Notes: a model not told the origin generated them from the sequence alone. A stretch of 64,000 bases of DNA from Agromyces soli (GCF_022811605.1 NZ_CP094533.1:1860001-1924000); one strand, 5' to 3'. Shown: positions 56,400 to 64,000, counted from the first letter of the stretch. Made by a program: numbers and translations.

Positions 56400-57016
56400 C
56401 AGCCGCGGAGGAACGGGTCGGCGATGCCGGAGGCCGACGGCCGCACGAGGTCGCCCGTGCCGAGCCGCTTCAGCTGCACGTAGGCGCGGTCGTGCAGCGT
56501 GATGAGCGGCAGGCCCGTCGCGCCGGGCTCCCGGCCGAGCCGCACCGTGACGTACGCGGTGCGGTCGGGCACGGCGAGGTAGATGGAGAGCCGGATGTCG
56601 CCCTTCTTGTGATTCGGCACGGGCAGGTAGACCGCCGGGTCGCCGGTCGCGAAGCGCGCGTGCAGGGCCTCCGCCTCCGCCCGGCCGCCGGCTGCCAGGA
56701 AGTGCCGGCCCGACAGCGGCGTGCCGGTGTCGACCCGGATCCAGCGGTGCGCGCCGCCGATCGCGAACCAGGCGAAGAGCACCGCGAAGAAGGCCGTCAC
56801 GACGACGAGGGTCGGGGCGACGACGCCGCGCAGGCCCGAGCGGCGGCCGGTCATCTCGCTCGCGTCGTCGCGGATCGCGCCGAAGTTCACGAGCACGAGG
56901 ACGAGCGCGACGAGCGCGACCGCCGCGAGCACGGAGAACACGGCCGTCCGCGTCGTCGAACGGGCGTAGCGGAACGACTCCGGCAGGGCGGCGAGGGTGG
57001 CGTCGGAGGGGCGCAC
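56399..57016 (-). CDS. Two-helix membrane protein of the type VII locus (first)
   Basis: A 205-residue protein with the same plan as the gene after it: cytoplasmic N-terminus, helices TAVFSVLAAVALVALVLVLV and GVVAPTLVVVTAFFAVLFAWF, then a soluble beta-rich part (RWIRVDTGTPLSGRHFLAAGG, AYVTVRLGREPG). GTG 57016 is supported by GAAAGG 6 bases upstream. It is divergent from the first WXG100 gene, 174 bases away. No catalytic motif or named family recognised. Confidence 0.72.
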   Translation of the reverse strand: MRPSDATLAALPESFRYARSTTRTAVFSVLAAVALVALVLVLVNFGAIRDDASEMTGRRSGLRGVVAPTLVVVTAFFAVLFAWFAIGGAHRWIRVDTGTPLSGRHFLAAGGRAEAEALHARFATGDPAVYLPVPNHKKGDIRLSIYLAVPDRTAYVTVRLGREPGATGLPLITLHDRAYVQLKRLGTGDLVRPSASGIADPFLRG

Positions 57017-57081
57017 GGCGGGCCTTTCGCGTGGAGAACAGCGGCGAGAACGACTGTACCCAGTCCGGGGGAGCGGCGGAC

Positions 57082-57125
57082 GGGGAGTTCTCCCCATCGG
57101 AATCCGCGCCGACTCCGGGTAACGT
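57082..57125 (+). promoter_or_regulatory. Promoter and palindrome before the WXG100 genes
   Basis: GGGGAG-TT-CTCCCC (57082-57095) is a perfect palindrome directly before a -35-like TCGGAA (57097-57102), 17-base spacer and -10 TAACGT (57120-57125). The leader of about 60 bases contains CGGAC...GTCCG pairing and a GGAGG ribosome site. The gap also serves the divergent gene at 57016. Confidence 0.5.
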
Positions 57126-57190
57126 GAGGCACGCGCCGGGAACGGACATCCCCGTCCGGCCCCCGACACCAGCCAAATCTGGAGGAAACC

Positions 57191-57484
57191 ATGGCGGAGA
57201 TCCGCGTCACTTCCGACTCCCTCGCCGGGGTCGCCGGTCAGCTCTCGAGCGGCTCGCAGTCGATCGAGTCGCAGCTGTCCAACCTGAAGTCCCTCGTCGA
57301 GGGCCTCATCTCGGGCGACTGGTCGGGCACCGCGTCGCAGAGCTTCAACGAGCTGTACTCGCAGTGGGACCAGGCCGGTCTCCAGCTCAAGGAGTCGCTG
57401 CAGGGCATCAGCGATCTGCTGAACCAGGCCGCGCTGTCCTACGAGGACAGCGAGAACGCCATCGCCGGCACGTTCAACGGCTGA
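57191..57484 (+). CDS. WXG100-family (ESX) protein 1
   Basis: A 97-residue canonical WXG100 protein: helical hairpin with the turn motif GDWSGTASQSF (Trp44-x-Gly46) between helices and the C-terminal YEDSENAIAG end, where YxxxD/E (YEDSE) matches the type VII export signal. Small size, no signal peptide. ATG has a strong GGAGG 6 bases upstream. Substrate or chaperone-partner of the EssC-like ATPase. A hairpin follows its stop and may keep it more abundant than the downstream genes. Confidence 0.95.
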   Translation: MAEIRVTSDSLAGVAGQLSSGSQSIESQLSNLKSLVEGLISGDWSGTASQSFNELYSQWDQAGLQLKESLQGISDLLNQAALSYEDSENAIAGTFNG

Positions 57485-57498
57485 CATCCGTCGCTGAC

Positions 57499-57526
57499 GG
57501 CTCCGCGGGCACCCGCCCGCGGAGCC
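57499..57526 (+). terminator. Intra-operon hairpin after WXG100 protein 1
   Basis: 12-bp perfect GC-rich stem (57499-57510 with 57515-57526), ACCC loop, in the 64-base gap between the first two WXG genes. No U-run; likely partial terminator or mRNA-stabilising 3' end. Confidence 0.65.
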
Positions 57527-57548
57527 AATCCGGTCGGGAGGGAACCCT

Positions 57549-58193
57549 GTGGTCCAGTTCAGAGTCCGCGCCTCGGCGCTCAGCGAGGTCTCCGCGCTGC
57601 TCGGCACCGTGCTCGCGACGTTCGACACGAACCTGTCGACCGTCGACGCGCAGGTCAAGCGCACGGTCGACGTGACGTGGAAGGGCGACGACGCCGAGAG
57701 CTTCTCCGAGGGGTGGGCGACGTTCATGACCACGGCCGGCTTCGTCCGGCAGTCGCTCGCCGCGCTCCAGGCCGGGCTCATCGCCGCCGACGGCTCGTAC
57801 ACGCAGAACGAGTCGGGCGTGCAGCGCTCCTTCACCGGCCGGGCGCCCGCGCTCGCCGCGATGCGCTCCGGCACGGGTCAGCTCAGCACGCGGGTCGCGA
57901 GCGGTGAGGAGAAGGCCGAGGACATGGCCGAGTTCTTCGGTCGCGACTACGCGGGCGACGACGAGGTCGAGCGGTTCGGCGGCGGGGCCCTCGGTCCCCG
58001 CAAGTCGAGCGGGCAGGCGACCGGCGGCGGCTCCGGCGACACCGACGGAGACGGCGACGACGACTCGATCGGCGAGGGCGTGTTCCGCCTCGGCGCCGAC
58101 GGCGAGCCGGCGATCACCCCGCAGGTCGCGGCGGTCGAGATCGGAGAGGTGCCGGTCATCGGCGACGCAGACGGAGAGGGCACCGGCGCATGA
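57549..58193 (+). CDS. WXG100-like protein 2 with extended acidic tail
   Basis: A 214-residue protein. Residues 1-100 form a WXG-type helical hairpin with VTWKGDDAESF (Trp44-x-Gly46) at the turn and the pattern DGSYTQNESGV later. It is followed by about 110 extra residues: a helical bit SGEEKAEDMAEFFGRDYAGDDE, a Gly/Asp-rich low-complexity stretch and a hydrophobic/acidic end. GTG 57549 follows GGAGGGAACCCT. Longer than a simple ESX protein, so it may be a secreted structural or effector-linking subunit. Overlaps the next gene by ATGA. Confidence 0.82.
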   Translation: MVQFRVRASALSEVSALLGTVLATFDTNLSTVDAQVKRTVDVTWKGDDAESFSEGWATFMTTAGFVRQSLAALQAGLIAADGSYTQNESGVQRSFTGRAPALAAMRSGTGQLSTRVASGEEKAEDMAEFFGRDYAGDDEVERFGGGALGPRKSSGQATGGGSGDTDGDGDDDSIGEGVFRLGADGEPAITPQVAAVEIGEVPVIGDADGEGTGA

Positions 58194-58501
58194 GCGAGCA
58201 GCAGGCCGACACGACCGAGCTGAAGGCGCTCGCCGACATGCTGGGCGAGCTCGTCACGTACTGCTCCGCGCTGAAGCAGGGCGCGAGCGGCTTCGCCTAC
58301 ATGCTGCCCGCCGAATGGCAGGGCCCGGCCATGGCGAACTTCATCGGCATGTTCGAGAAGTGGCAGCTCGGCGCCGAGGCCATGACCCAGGCCGCCGAAG
58401 GCCTGCAGGACCAGGTCTCCGGGGCGCACCAGGCCTACACGGAGACCATCGAGACCCTCGACGGCGCCTGGAGCAACCTCGCCAACGGCCTGAGCGGCTG
58501 A
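58190..58501 (+). CDS. WXG100-like protein 3
   Basis: A 103-residue helical protein of WXG100 size with PAEWQGPAMANF (Trp43-x-Gly45) at the hairpin turn and YTETIETLDGAW near the C-terminus. Its ATG overlaps the stop of protein 2 (ATGA), and the two are probably partners. It lies 73 bases before the giant effector gene and may act as its targeting chaperone. Confidence 0.85.
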   Translation: MSEQQADTTELKALADMLGELVTYCSALKQGASGFAYMLPAEWQGPAMANFIGMFEKWQLGAEAMTQAAEGLQDQVSGAHQAYTETIETLDGAWSNLANGLSG

Positions 58502-58509
58502 GTCGGCGC

Positions 58510-58526
58510 GGCGCGCTCCGCGCGCC
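58510..58526 (+). terminator. Small hairpin before the effector gene
   Basis: 7-bp stem GGCGCGC / GCGCGCC with TCC loop, 9 bases after the stop of WXG protein 3. Weak; more likely a processing or attenuating element than a full terminator, since no clear promoter was found before 58575. Confidence 0.4.
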
Positions 58527-58574
58527 CCGATCAGCCCCAGACATCCACCATCCGATCCCACCGGGAGTGCACTC

Positions 58575-61500
58575 ATGACGCAGGTCCGCCTCGACGCCGC
58601 ACGGCTCGCCGCCGACGGCACCGCGCTGTTCTCGATCGCGAGCTCGGCCTCCCAGGCGGCGCGCGCCTGCGAGTCGGCCCTCGGCGGCACGGGCGGCATG
58701 GCCGGCGACGACGAGTCGGCCGAGGTCTTCGCGCACGGCCAGGACGGCGAGCCCGGCTACGACGGCTACGCGGTCGACCTGCTGAAGGCCGTGCAGGGCA
58801 TGTCGAACGCCCTGCGCATCGTCGACGCGGCGCTCGGCAACACGGGTCGCGCCTACGACGGGGCGCAGCTCGTCGGTGCGTTCAAGCCCGCGTCCTCCTC
58901 GAGCATCCCCGAAGAGACCGCCGTCGTGAACGACCCGCACGCCTCGGTGCCCACGGCGCTCGGCAAGGGCCCGGAGGGCCCGCTCGGCGAGTTCGGCGAC
59001 TTCCTGAAGGACGCCCTCGCCACCCTCGGCGTCGTCCTGCCCTCGGCCGACCGCGGCAAGCTCTCGACCGCGCAGCAGGCGTGGAGCAGCCTCTCGCAGG
59101 CGATGACGTCGGCGAAGTCCGAGGTCGGCTCCGCCTTCGTGAACGTGTCGTCGATGACGCTGCCGCCGTCGCAGGCGAGCAACATCCGCCGCTGCCAGAC
59201 CTCGCTCGGCAGCTCCTTCGGCAAGCTCTCCGAGAGCGCGAACTCGATGGCGGGCTTCGCGCAGGGCATGATCGACGCCGTCGACAAGGCCTGGGAGGAG
59301 ATCGGCTGGTTCATCGCGCAGATGGCCATCGAGATCGCCCTCGAGATCGGCATCGGCGCCCTCCTCGGCGCCGTGACCTTCGGTGCCGGCGCGGCCGCGA
59401 TGGCCGCGAAGATCATGCTCACCGTCACGCGCTGGGCGATCAAGATCGCCGCGCTCTGCCAGAAGCTCCGCCGCCTCATCATGGCGGCCCTCCGCGTCGC
59501 CCGCATGGCGGTGCGCGGCGGCATCCGCGTCGCCCGCGAGGCGCTCTCCGCCGGACTCGCGAGCGCGATCACGACCGCCTCCTTCAACCAGGTGCGCGGC
59601 GCGCTCGACCCGAACTACCAGCCGCAGAACGTGCTGAACGCGGCCCTCGCCTCGGCGGCGGGCGGCGCGGCCGGCGGCACCGTCTCCGGCGCCGCGGGTC
59701 GGCTCACGAACCGCATCAACCCGGGCGCCATGCAGCGCGTCACGCACATCGCCGTCGAGACCGGCGGCGGCGCGGTCGACGGGCTCGCCTCGGGCCTCGC
59801 CGAGTCCGGGCTGAACGGCACGCCGTTCTCGCCGCTCAGCTCGATCGCGGCCGGCGCGCTCCTCGGCGGTGCGCTCGCGGGCCGTCCCGGCGGCCACGGC
59901 GGACCCTCGAGCCCCTCGGCCCCGAGCGGCCCCGGTAACGGCTCGACGCTGCCGGCGGTCACCGTGCCCGGCGCCGACACGCCGACCCCCGGCGGCGGCA
60001 ACCAGACCACCGCGACCGCCGGCAACGGCGGCGGCGCGGTCGACGTCCCGAACGACGCACCGACGCCCGGCGTGGGCGACGCCGGCACCTCGGCCGGTGA
60101 CGGCGGCGGCGGGGTCGACATCCCGAGCGACGGTCCGACCCCCGGCGGCGGCGACGCCGGCGGTGGCGCCGGCGACGGCGGCGGCTCGATCGACATCCCG
60201 ACGGACGCCCCCTCGGCCCCCGGCGACCTCGGCGGCGGCGCCGGCGACGGCGGGGCCGGCGGCTCGGTCGACGTGCCGACCGCGGGCGGTGACGGCGGCG
60301 GCACGCCCGGTCACGCGGACGGCGGCACGCCCGGTTCCGCGGACGCTGGCACGCCCGGTTCTGCGGATGCTGGCACGCCCGGTTCCGCGGATGCTGGGAC
60401 GCCTGGACATGCGGATGCGGGCACGCCCGGTCACGCGGATGCTGGGACGCCGGGTCACGCGGATGCTGGGACGCCTGCTCACGCGGATGCTGGGACGCCT
60501 GGACATGCGGATGCGGGCACGCCCGGTCATGCGGATGCGGGAACGCCGGGTCACGCTGATGCGGGCACGCCCGGTCATGCGGATGCGGGCACGCCCGGTC
60601 ACGCTGATGCGGGGACTCCTGGTCACGCGGATGCTGGGACGCCTGGTCACGCTGACGCGGGCACGCCTGGTCACGCTGACGCGAGCACGCCGAGCACGGT
60701 CGACGCCGGCACGCCCGGCACGGCGGACGCCGGCACCCCGGGAACCGCTGACGCCGGCACGCCCGGCACCGCTGACGGTCCTACGGCGGATGCTCCCGCG
60801 GCCGACAGCTCGTCCGGCGACGGCCAGGGCAACGGCGCGCCCGGTGCCGCGGCGGCCGGTGCGGCCGTTTCGGCGAAGCCCGGCGACGCCGGCTCCGTCG
60901 AGAGCAGCGCCCCGGCGCACGCCGACGGCACCGACGGCGGCCAGCCCGACGCGGATGCCGCGCAGCCCGATGCCGACGCGACGCAGCCCGACGCCGAAAG
61001 CGCACCCGCCGACGGCGAGGGCGGCACCGACGGCGACGCCGACGGCATCGCCCCCGAAGAGGCCGCGGCCGCCGGTGGCGCCGCGGCAGCGGCCGGCGCG
61101 GCGACCCTGCTCGGCAAGCCCTCGCTCTTCTCGAAGCCCTCGCTCTTCTCCCCCAACGGCAACGGCGGCAAGCCCGACGCCCCGAGCGCCGACGGCTCGA
61201 ACGGGCACGGCGCCCCCGACGCCAGCACGAACGTCGACGGCTCGCAGCCGGACGCCCCGGCAGCGGACGGCGTGGACGGCACCGGCCAGGCCGGCGACGG
61301 CACCGGCCAGGCCGGCGACGGCTCGCAGCCCGAGGGCCAGCAGCCGGACCAGGCCCCGTCGAACAACAGCTCCGAGCGCTCGATCGACGAGATCGACCAG
61401 GCGCTGAACGAGATCAACCCGAACTTCGACCCCTCGGACCCCGCCAACGGCTACGCCACGAACTGCGGCAACACCTCGGCGAACCTGAACGACTTCCTGA

Positions 61501-64000
61501 ACGGCAAGGACAGCGCCGAGGCATCCACCGGCACCCTCAGCACGCCGGACATGGAGGCCCGCACGGGCAACCCGCAGACCACCGTGACGCCGGAGCAGAT
61601 CGAGTCGACGCTGCGGGCGATGGGCCCGGGCTCGCACTGCGTCGTCGGCATCGACCGCGCGGGCGACGCCGGGCACTGGTTCAACGCCTACTTCGACGGC
61701 GACACGGTCTGGTCGCTCGACGCGCAGAACGGCACGCGCTCGCCGTGGCCGCCGCACGAGCCGAACGCGACGAACTGGGATGCCTCGGTGCGCCCCGACG
61801 ACGTGGTGAACCCGGATGGCACGAAGCCGGTCGACGCGAAGCCCGACGCGAACGCGCCCCAGGCCCCGGCGACGCCGGACGCCGCGAACCCGAACGCGAG
61901 CGCGCCGACCGCTCCGGCCGCGCCGACCGCGCCGGCAGCCCCGGAGGCGGGAACGAGCTCGCCGGCCGAGGCCTCGCCCACGACGCACCAGGCGCCCGAC
62001 GGCACCGCGCCCGACGGCACCGCGCCCGATGGCCACAGCACCGACACGGACGGCTCGATCGCAGACGGCACCGACGGCACCGACGGCACCGACGGCACCG
62101 ACCCCGATCGGGACGGCCGCCGCTGGCCGAAGTGGACTCCGCCGGTCGACCGCGTCGACCCGAGCCACCCCTCCGACGGTTCCGCGGGCTCCGGCACGAC
62201 GTACAACGGCTACGACATCCCCGGGCTCACCCCGGAGATCCGCGAGCAGCTCGACGCGCTCGCCGCGCAGCCCGACTCGCCCATCGTGCGGAACGAGGAC
62301 GGCTCCTACTCGCTGAAGGACCCGATCGAGGTCGACGCCTTCAACCGGCAGGACGCGAAGCACGACTGGGACGAGTATCAGCGCCAGGTCGGCATGCAGC
62401 AGCAGGGCCTGAACGCCCTCACGATCGCCGAGTGGCGGCACAACGTCGACTTCTACGAGCAGTACAACCGTGTTGCGAAGAGCGAGCAGAGCGCTGCGAT
62501 CACGGCCCTGAAGGCCGCGGGCGTCCCGCACAGCAACCCCGCGGTGCTGCACGGGCCCGACCAGGTCGCCGGCGGCCGCGCCGACCGCTTCGACGGAGCG
62601 GGCGACCTCGGCATCAACAGCTCACTCGGCAGCCAGTGGCAGCACCGGATCGACGACCTCCGTCAGGACGTCGCCGACGCGATGATCGACATCGACCCCG
62701 CCCTGCACGCGCACATCAAGCTGAACGTCGAGCTCGGCGCCCACCACGTCGACACCGGCGCGTCAGCCTCGCAGGCGACGCTCACCGCCGCTCGTCCGCA
62801 CACCGGGGCACCGAGCAGCGCCGCGACGGTGGCGAGCCCGTCCGTCACGAGCCACGCGGCGTCGACCTCCTCCGCATCGAGCTCGACCTCGGCGCCCGCG
62901 CGTACCGGAGCGGCGGGAAGCACCGACGGCACCCGCACGAGCGCCGCGGACGGGCCGAGTCGGGGCGAGCCGACGGCGACCGATCCCGACCGCGGCACGA
63001 GCGAGTCGGCGGCTTCCGACGCGCACGATCCCGCCGACGCCAACGAGCATGCGGCAGCGCCGGAGCCGTCCGGCGCGGACGGCACCGACGACGCCGCGGC
63101 CCCGGCCGACTCCAGCGGGCCCGAAGGCCCGGACGGCGACGCCGCGACGTCGACGCCCGAGCCCACGGTGCCGGACACGATCCACCACCAGGTGCTCGAC
63201 GACGCGTTCCCGCACCTGGCCGGTCCGGAAGCACGTGTCCAGGCCGTGCACATCGTGAACGGGCTCGGCTACACCGTCGACCAGGGGCGCTTCCTGAACA
63301 ACTGCCACTACGTGGTGAACGCCCTCGAGCTGCGGTTCCGCGGCTACGACGTGATCGCGAGCCCGACCGTGATGGGGGCCAACATCGACCCGGCCAGCGG
63401 CAACGTCACCGCGAGCTACGAGGGCCGCTTCCCGGTGAGCATCGCCGCGGACTGGGTGCAGGCCGACGGATCGCGACGGGACTTCCAGCAGATCGGTGCG
63501 CTCGGCTCGACGCCGATGGAGGCGCTCGAGTCGCTGACCGCGTCGTGGCCGGTCGGCGGCCGCGGCTTCGTGAACGGCTACTGGAAGACCGGCGGCGGAC
63601 ACATCTTCACGATCGTGAAGGAGCCCGACGGCATCAAGCTCTACGACGGCCAGATCAATCAGATCGACGCCTCCGGCTACCTCGACACCATGCACTTCAA
63701 CCGCACCTCCGAGGCGCCTTGGAAGGACCTCTCCGTGTTCCGCGTCGACGATCTGGTGCCGACCGCCGAGGTGATCAAGACGTCGAAGCCGTGGTCCCAG
63801 CCGGAGTACCAGCTCATGCTCGAGTGGAGGGACGCGGCGACCCCCGCGGACCGTCCGCAGGTGATGATCGACCGCGAGGTCGTCGCGAACGCCCGGTGGC
63901 AGGCCCGCAACGACGAACTGATCGCCGAGCGGATCGTCCGGCTGCAGGACCCCGCGATCACTCCCGATGAGGCTGGGAAGCTGCAGGGGGAGATCCACGC
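58575..64000 (+). CDS. Giant type VII polymorphic toxin with three toxin-like domains (3' end outside window)
   Basis: Open from ATG 58575 (GGGAGTGCACTC upstream) to the window edge, at least 1808 residues. Residues 1-230: helical, WXG/LXG-like export region. About 230-330: amphipathic and hydrophobic helices (FIAQMAIEIALEIGIGALLG). About 430-945: Gly/Asp/Pro-rich linker including 20 TPGHADAG repeats (577-736). About 935-1065: papain-fold Tox-PL domain, Cys964 (ATNCGNTS), His1034 (AGHWFNA), Asp1049 (SLDAQNG). About 1250-1370: Ntox15 domain with LHGPDQVAGG (His1326-x-x-Asp1329) and INSSLGSQW. About 1545-1800: second papain-like domain, Cys1577 (NNCHYV), His1676 (GGHIFTI), Asp1691 (LYDGQ). No stop or immunity gene seen. 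Confidence 0.88.
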   Translation, partial: MTQVRLDAARLAADGTALFSIASSASQAARACESALGGTGGMAGDDESAEVFAHGQDGEPGYDGYAVDLLKAVQGMSNALRIVDAALGNTGRAYDGAQLVGAFKPASSSSIPEETAVVNDPHASVPTALGKGPEGPLGEFGDFLKDALATLGVVLPSADRGKLSTAQQAWSSLSQAMTSAKSEVGSAFVNVSSMTLPPSQASNIRRCQTSLGSSFGKLSESANSMAGFAQGMIDAVDKAWEEIGWFIAQMAIEIALEIGIGALLGAVTFGAGAAAMAAKIMLTVTRWAIKIAALCQKLRRLIMAALRVARMAVRGGIRVAREALSAGLASAITTASFNQVRGALDPNYQPQNVLNAALASAAGGAAGGTVSGAAGRLTNRINPGAMQRVTHIAVETGGGAVDGLASGLAESGLNGTPFSPLSSIAAGALLGGALAGRPGGHGGPSSPSAPSGPGNGSTLPAVTVPGADTPTPGGGNQTTATAGNGGGAVDVPNDAPTPGVGDAGTSAGDGGGGVDIPSDGPTPGGGDAGGGAGDGGGSIDIPTDAPSAPGDLGGGAGDGGAGGSVDVPTAGGDGGGTPGHADGGTPGSADAGTPGSADAGTPGSADAGTPGHADAGTPGHADAGTPGHADAGTPAHADAGTPGHADAGTPGHADAGTPGHADAGTPGHADAGTPGHADAGTPGHADAGTPGHADAGTPGHADASTPSTVDAGTPGTADAGTPGTADAGTPGTADGPTADAPAADSSSGDGQGNGAPGAAAAGAAVSAKPGDAGSVESSAPAHADGTDGGQPDADAAQPDADATQPDAESAPADGEGGTDGDADGIAPEEAAAAGGAAAAAGAATLLGKPSLFSKPSLFSPNGNGGKPDAPSADGSNGHGAPDASTNVDGSQPDAPAADGVDGTGQAGDGTGQAGDGSQPEGQQPDQAPSNNSSERSIDEIDQALNEINPNFDPSDPANGYATNCGNTSANLNDFLNGKDSAEASTGTLSTPDMEARTGNPQTTVTPEQIESTLRAMGPGSHCVVGIDRAGDAGHWFNAYFDGDTVWSLDAQNGTRSPWPPHEPNATNWDASVRPDDVVNPDGTKPVDAKPDANAPQAPATPDAANPNASAPTAPAAPTAPAAPEAGTSSPAEASPTTHQAPDGTAPDGTAPDGHSTDTDGSIADGTDGTDGTDGTDPDRDGRRWPKWTPPVDRVDPSHPSDGSAGSGTTYNGYDIPGLTPEIREQLDALAAQPDSPIVRNEDGSYSLKDPIEVDAFNRQDAKHDWDEYQRQVGMQQQGLNALTIAEWRHNVDFYEQYNRVAKSEQSAAITALKAAGVPHSNPAVLHGPDQVAGGRADRFDGAGDLGINSSLGSQWQHRIDDLRQDVADAMIDIDPALHAHIKLNVELGAHHVDTGASASQATLTAARPHTGAPSSAATVASPSVTSHAASTSSASSSTSAPARTGAAGSTDGTRTSAADGPSRGEPTATDPDRGTSESAASDAHDPADANEHAAAPEPSGADGTDDAAAPADSSGPEGPDGDAATSTPEPTVPDTIHHQVLDDAFPHLAGPEARVQAVHIVNGLGYTVDQGRFLNNCHYVVNALELRFRGYDVIASPTVMGANIDPASGNVTASYEGRFPVSIAADWVQADGSRRDFQQIGALGSTPMEALESLTASWPVGGRGFVNGYWKTGGGHIFTIVKEPDGIKLYDGQINQIDASGYLDTMHFNRTSEAPWKDLSVFRVDDLVPTAEVIKTSKPWSQPEYQLMLEWRDAATPADRPQVMIDREVVANARWQARNDELIAERIVRLQDPAITPDEAGKLQGEIH
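60303..60779 (+). repeat. About 20 tandem 24-bp units in the effector gene
   Basis: Each unit encodes TPGHADAG or a close variant (TPGSADAG early, TPGTADAG late). The protein repeat is far better kept than the DNA: codons vary (CCC/CCT/CCG, GGT/GGA, CAC/CAT, GCG/GCT, GAT/GAC). The middle units use T-ending codons that are scarce in neighbouring genes. It forms a flexible His-rich linker before the toxin domains. Confidence 0.93.

Noticed and set aside
60303-60779. Possible CRISPR array
   Set aside because: 24-base units are directly adjacent with no spacers and are in frame in a coding gene.
58341-62552. Leftward open frame of about 1403 codons and several forward shadow frames in the effector gene
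   Set aside because: The forward frame from 58575 shows recognisable helices and toxin motifs; the others are Arg/Pro/Thr-rich shadows.

Overview
The window is one contiguous piece of a high-GC actinobacterial chromosome, most likely from the Microbacteriaceae (Agromyces, Leifsonia or Microbacterium group). Signs of this are the strongly GC-biased third codon positions, the actinobacterial rpoB-rpoC operon in which both genes start with TTG, a sortase-E-type LAxTG surface protein, WXG100 (ESX) genes, a DUF5997 gene paired with a LysR effector-domain protein, and many genes whose -10 box lies 6-7 bases before the start codon (leaderless mRNAs). No rRNA, tRNA, CRISPR array, insertion sequence or prophage was seen.

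Layout. (1) 1-10624: a forward catabolic operon. It holds the end of iolD, a NagB-like sugar-phosphate isomerase/deaminase, a PHP-type metallohydrolase, an AfuABC/FbpABC-type ABC importer (lipoprotein, fused permease, ATPase), an IolE-like TIM-barrel protein, a ROK kinase and a Gfo/Idh/MocA dehydrogenase. The operon ends at a hairpin and faces a GntR/HutC regulator gene. The mix of inositol genes with amino-sugar genes suggests uptake and breakdown of an inositol (phospho)glycoside. (2) 11606-15137: an amino-acid-type permease plus nitrilase-family amidohydrolase operon, divergent from a TetR gene (two palindromic operators between them), then a GNAT gene. (3) 15424-20162: a secreted, sortase-anchored CshA-repeat fibril protein, a small membrane protein and a second YidC. 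(4) 20219-39104: housekeeping and hypothetical genes, many leaderless: GATase, HTH-less LysR protein, DUF5997, hydrolases, NUDIX, a 16-codon leader ORF with attenuator-like arms before an alpha/beta hydrolase, TerC, nucleoside hydrolase, DEAD-box helicase, ComB-like phosphatase, CGNR regulator, SprT-like protein, PQQ-type sugar dehydrogenase lipoprotein, pxpABC (5-oxoprolinase) and two tandem spermidine-synthase-like proteins. (5) 39442-46871: rpoB-rpoC with promoter and terminator. (6) 47009-64000: a type VII (ESX/EssC-like) secretion locus: envelope proteins, a secreted protein, a 1443-aa FHA-FtsK/EssC ATPase, a zinc-ribbon FHA protein, three WXG100-size proteins, and a very large effector gene that runs off the right edge.

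The most unusual object is that effector (58575 to beyond 64000, at least 1808 residues). A helical, hydrophobic N-terminal half is followed by about 20 copies of an 8-residue repeat and then three separate toxin-like modules: a papain-fold (Tox-PL, glutamine-deamidase type) domain, a polymorphic toxin type 15 (Ntox15) domain with its HxxD nuclease motif, and a second papain-like Cys-His-Asp domain. The WXG proteins and EssC-like ATPase just upstream are the natural export machinery. No immunity gene lies inside the window; one would be expected just to the right.
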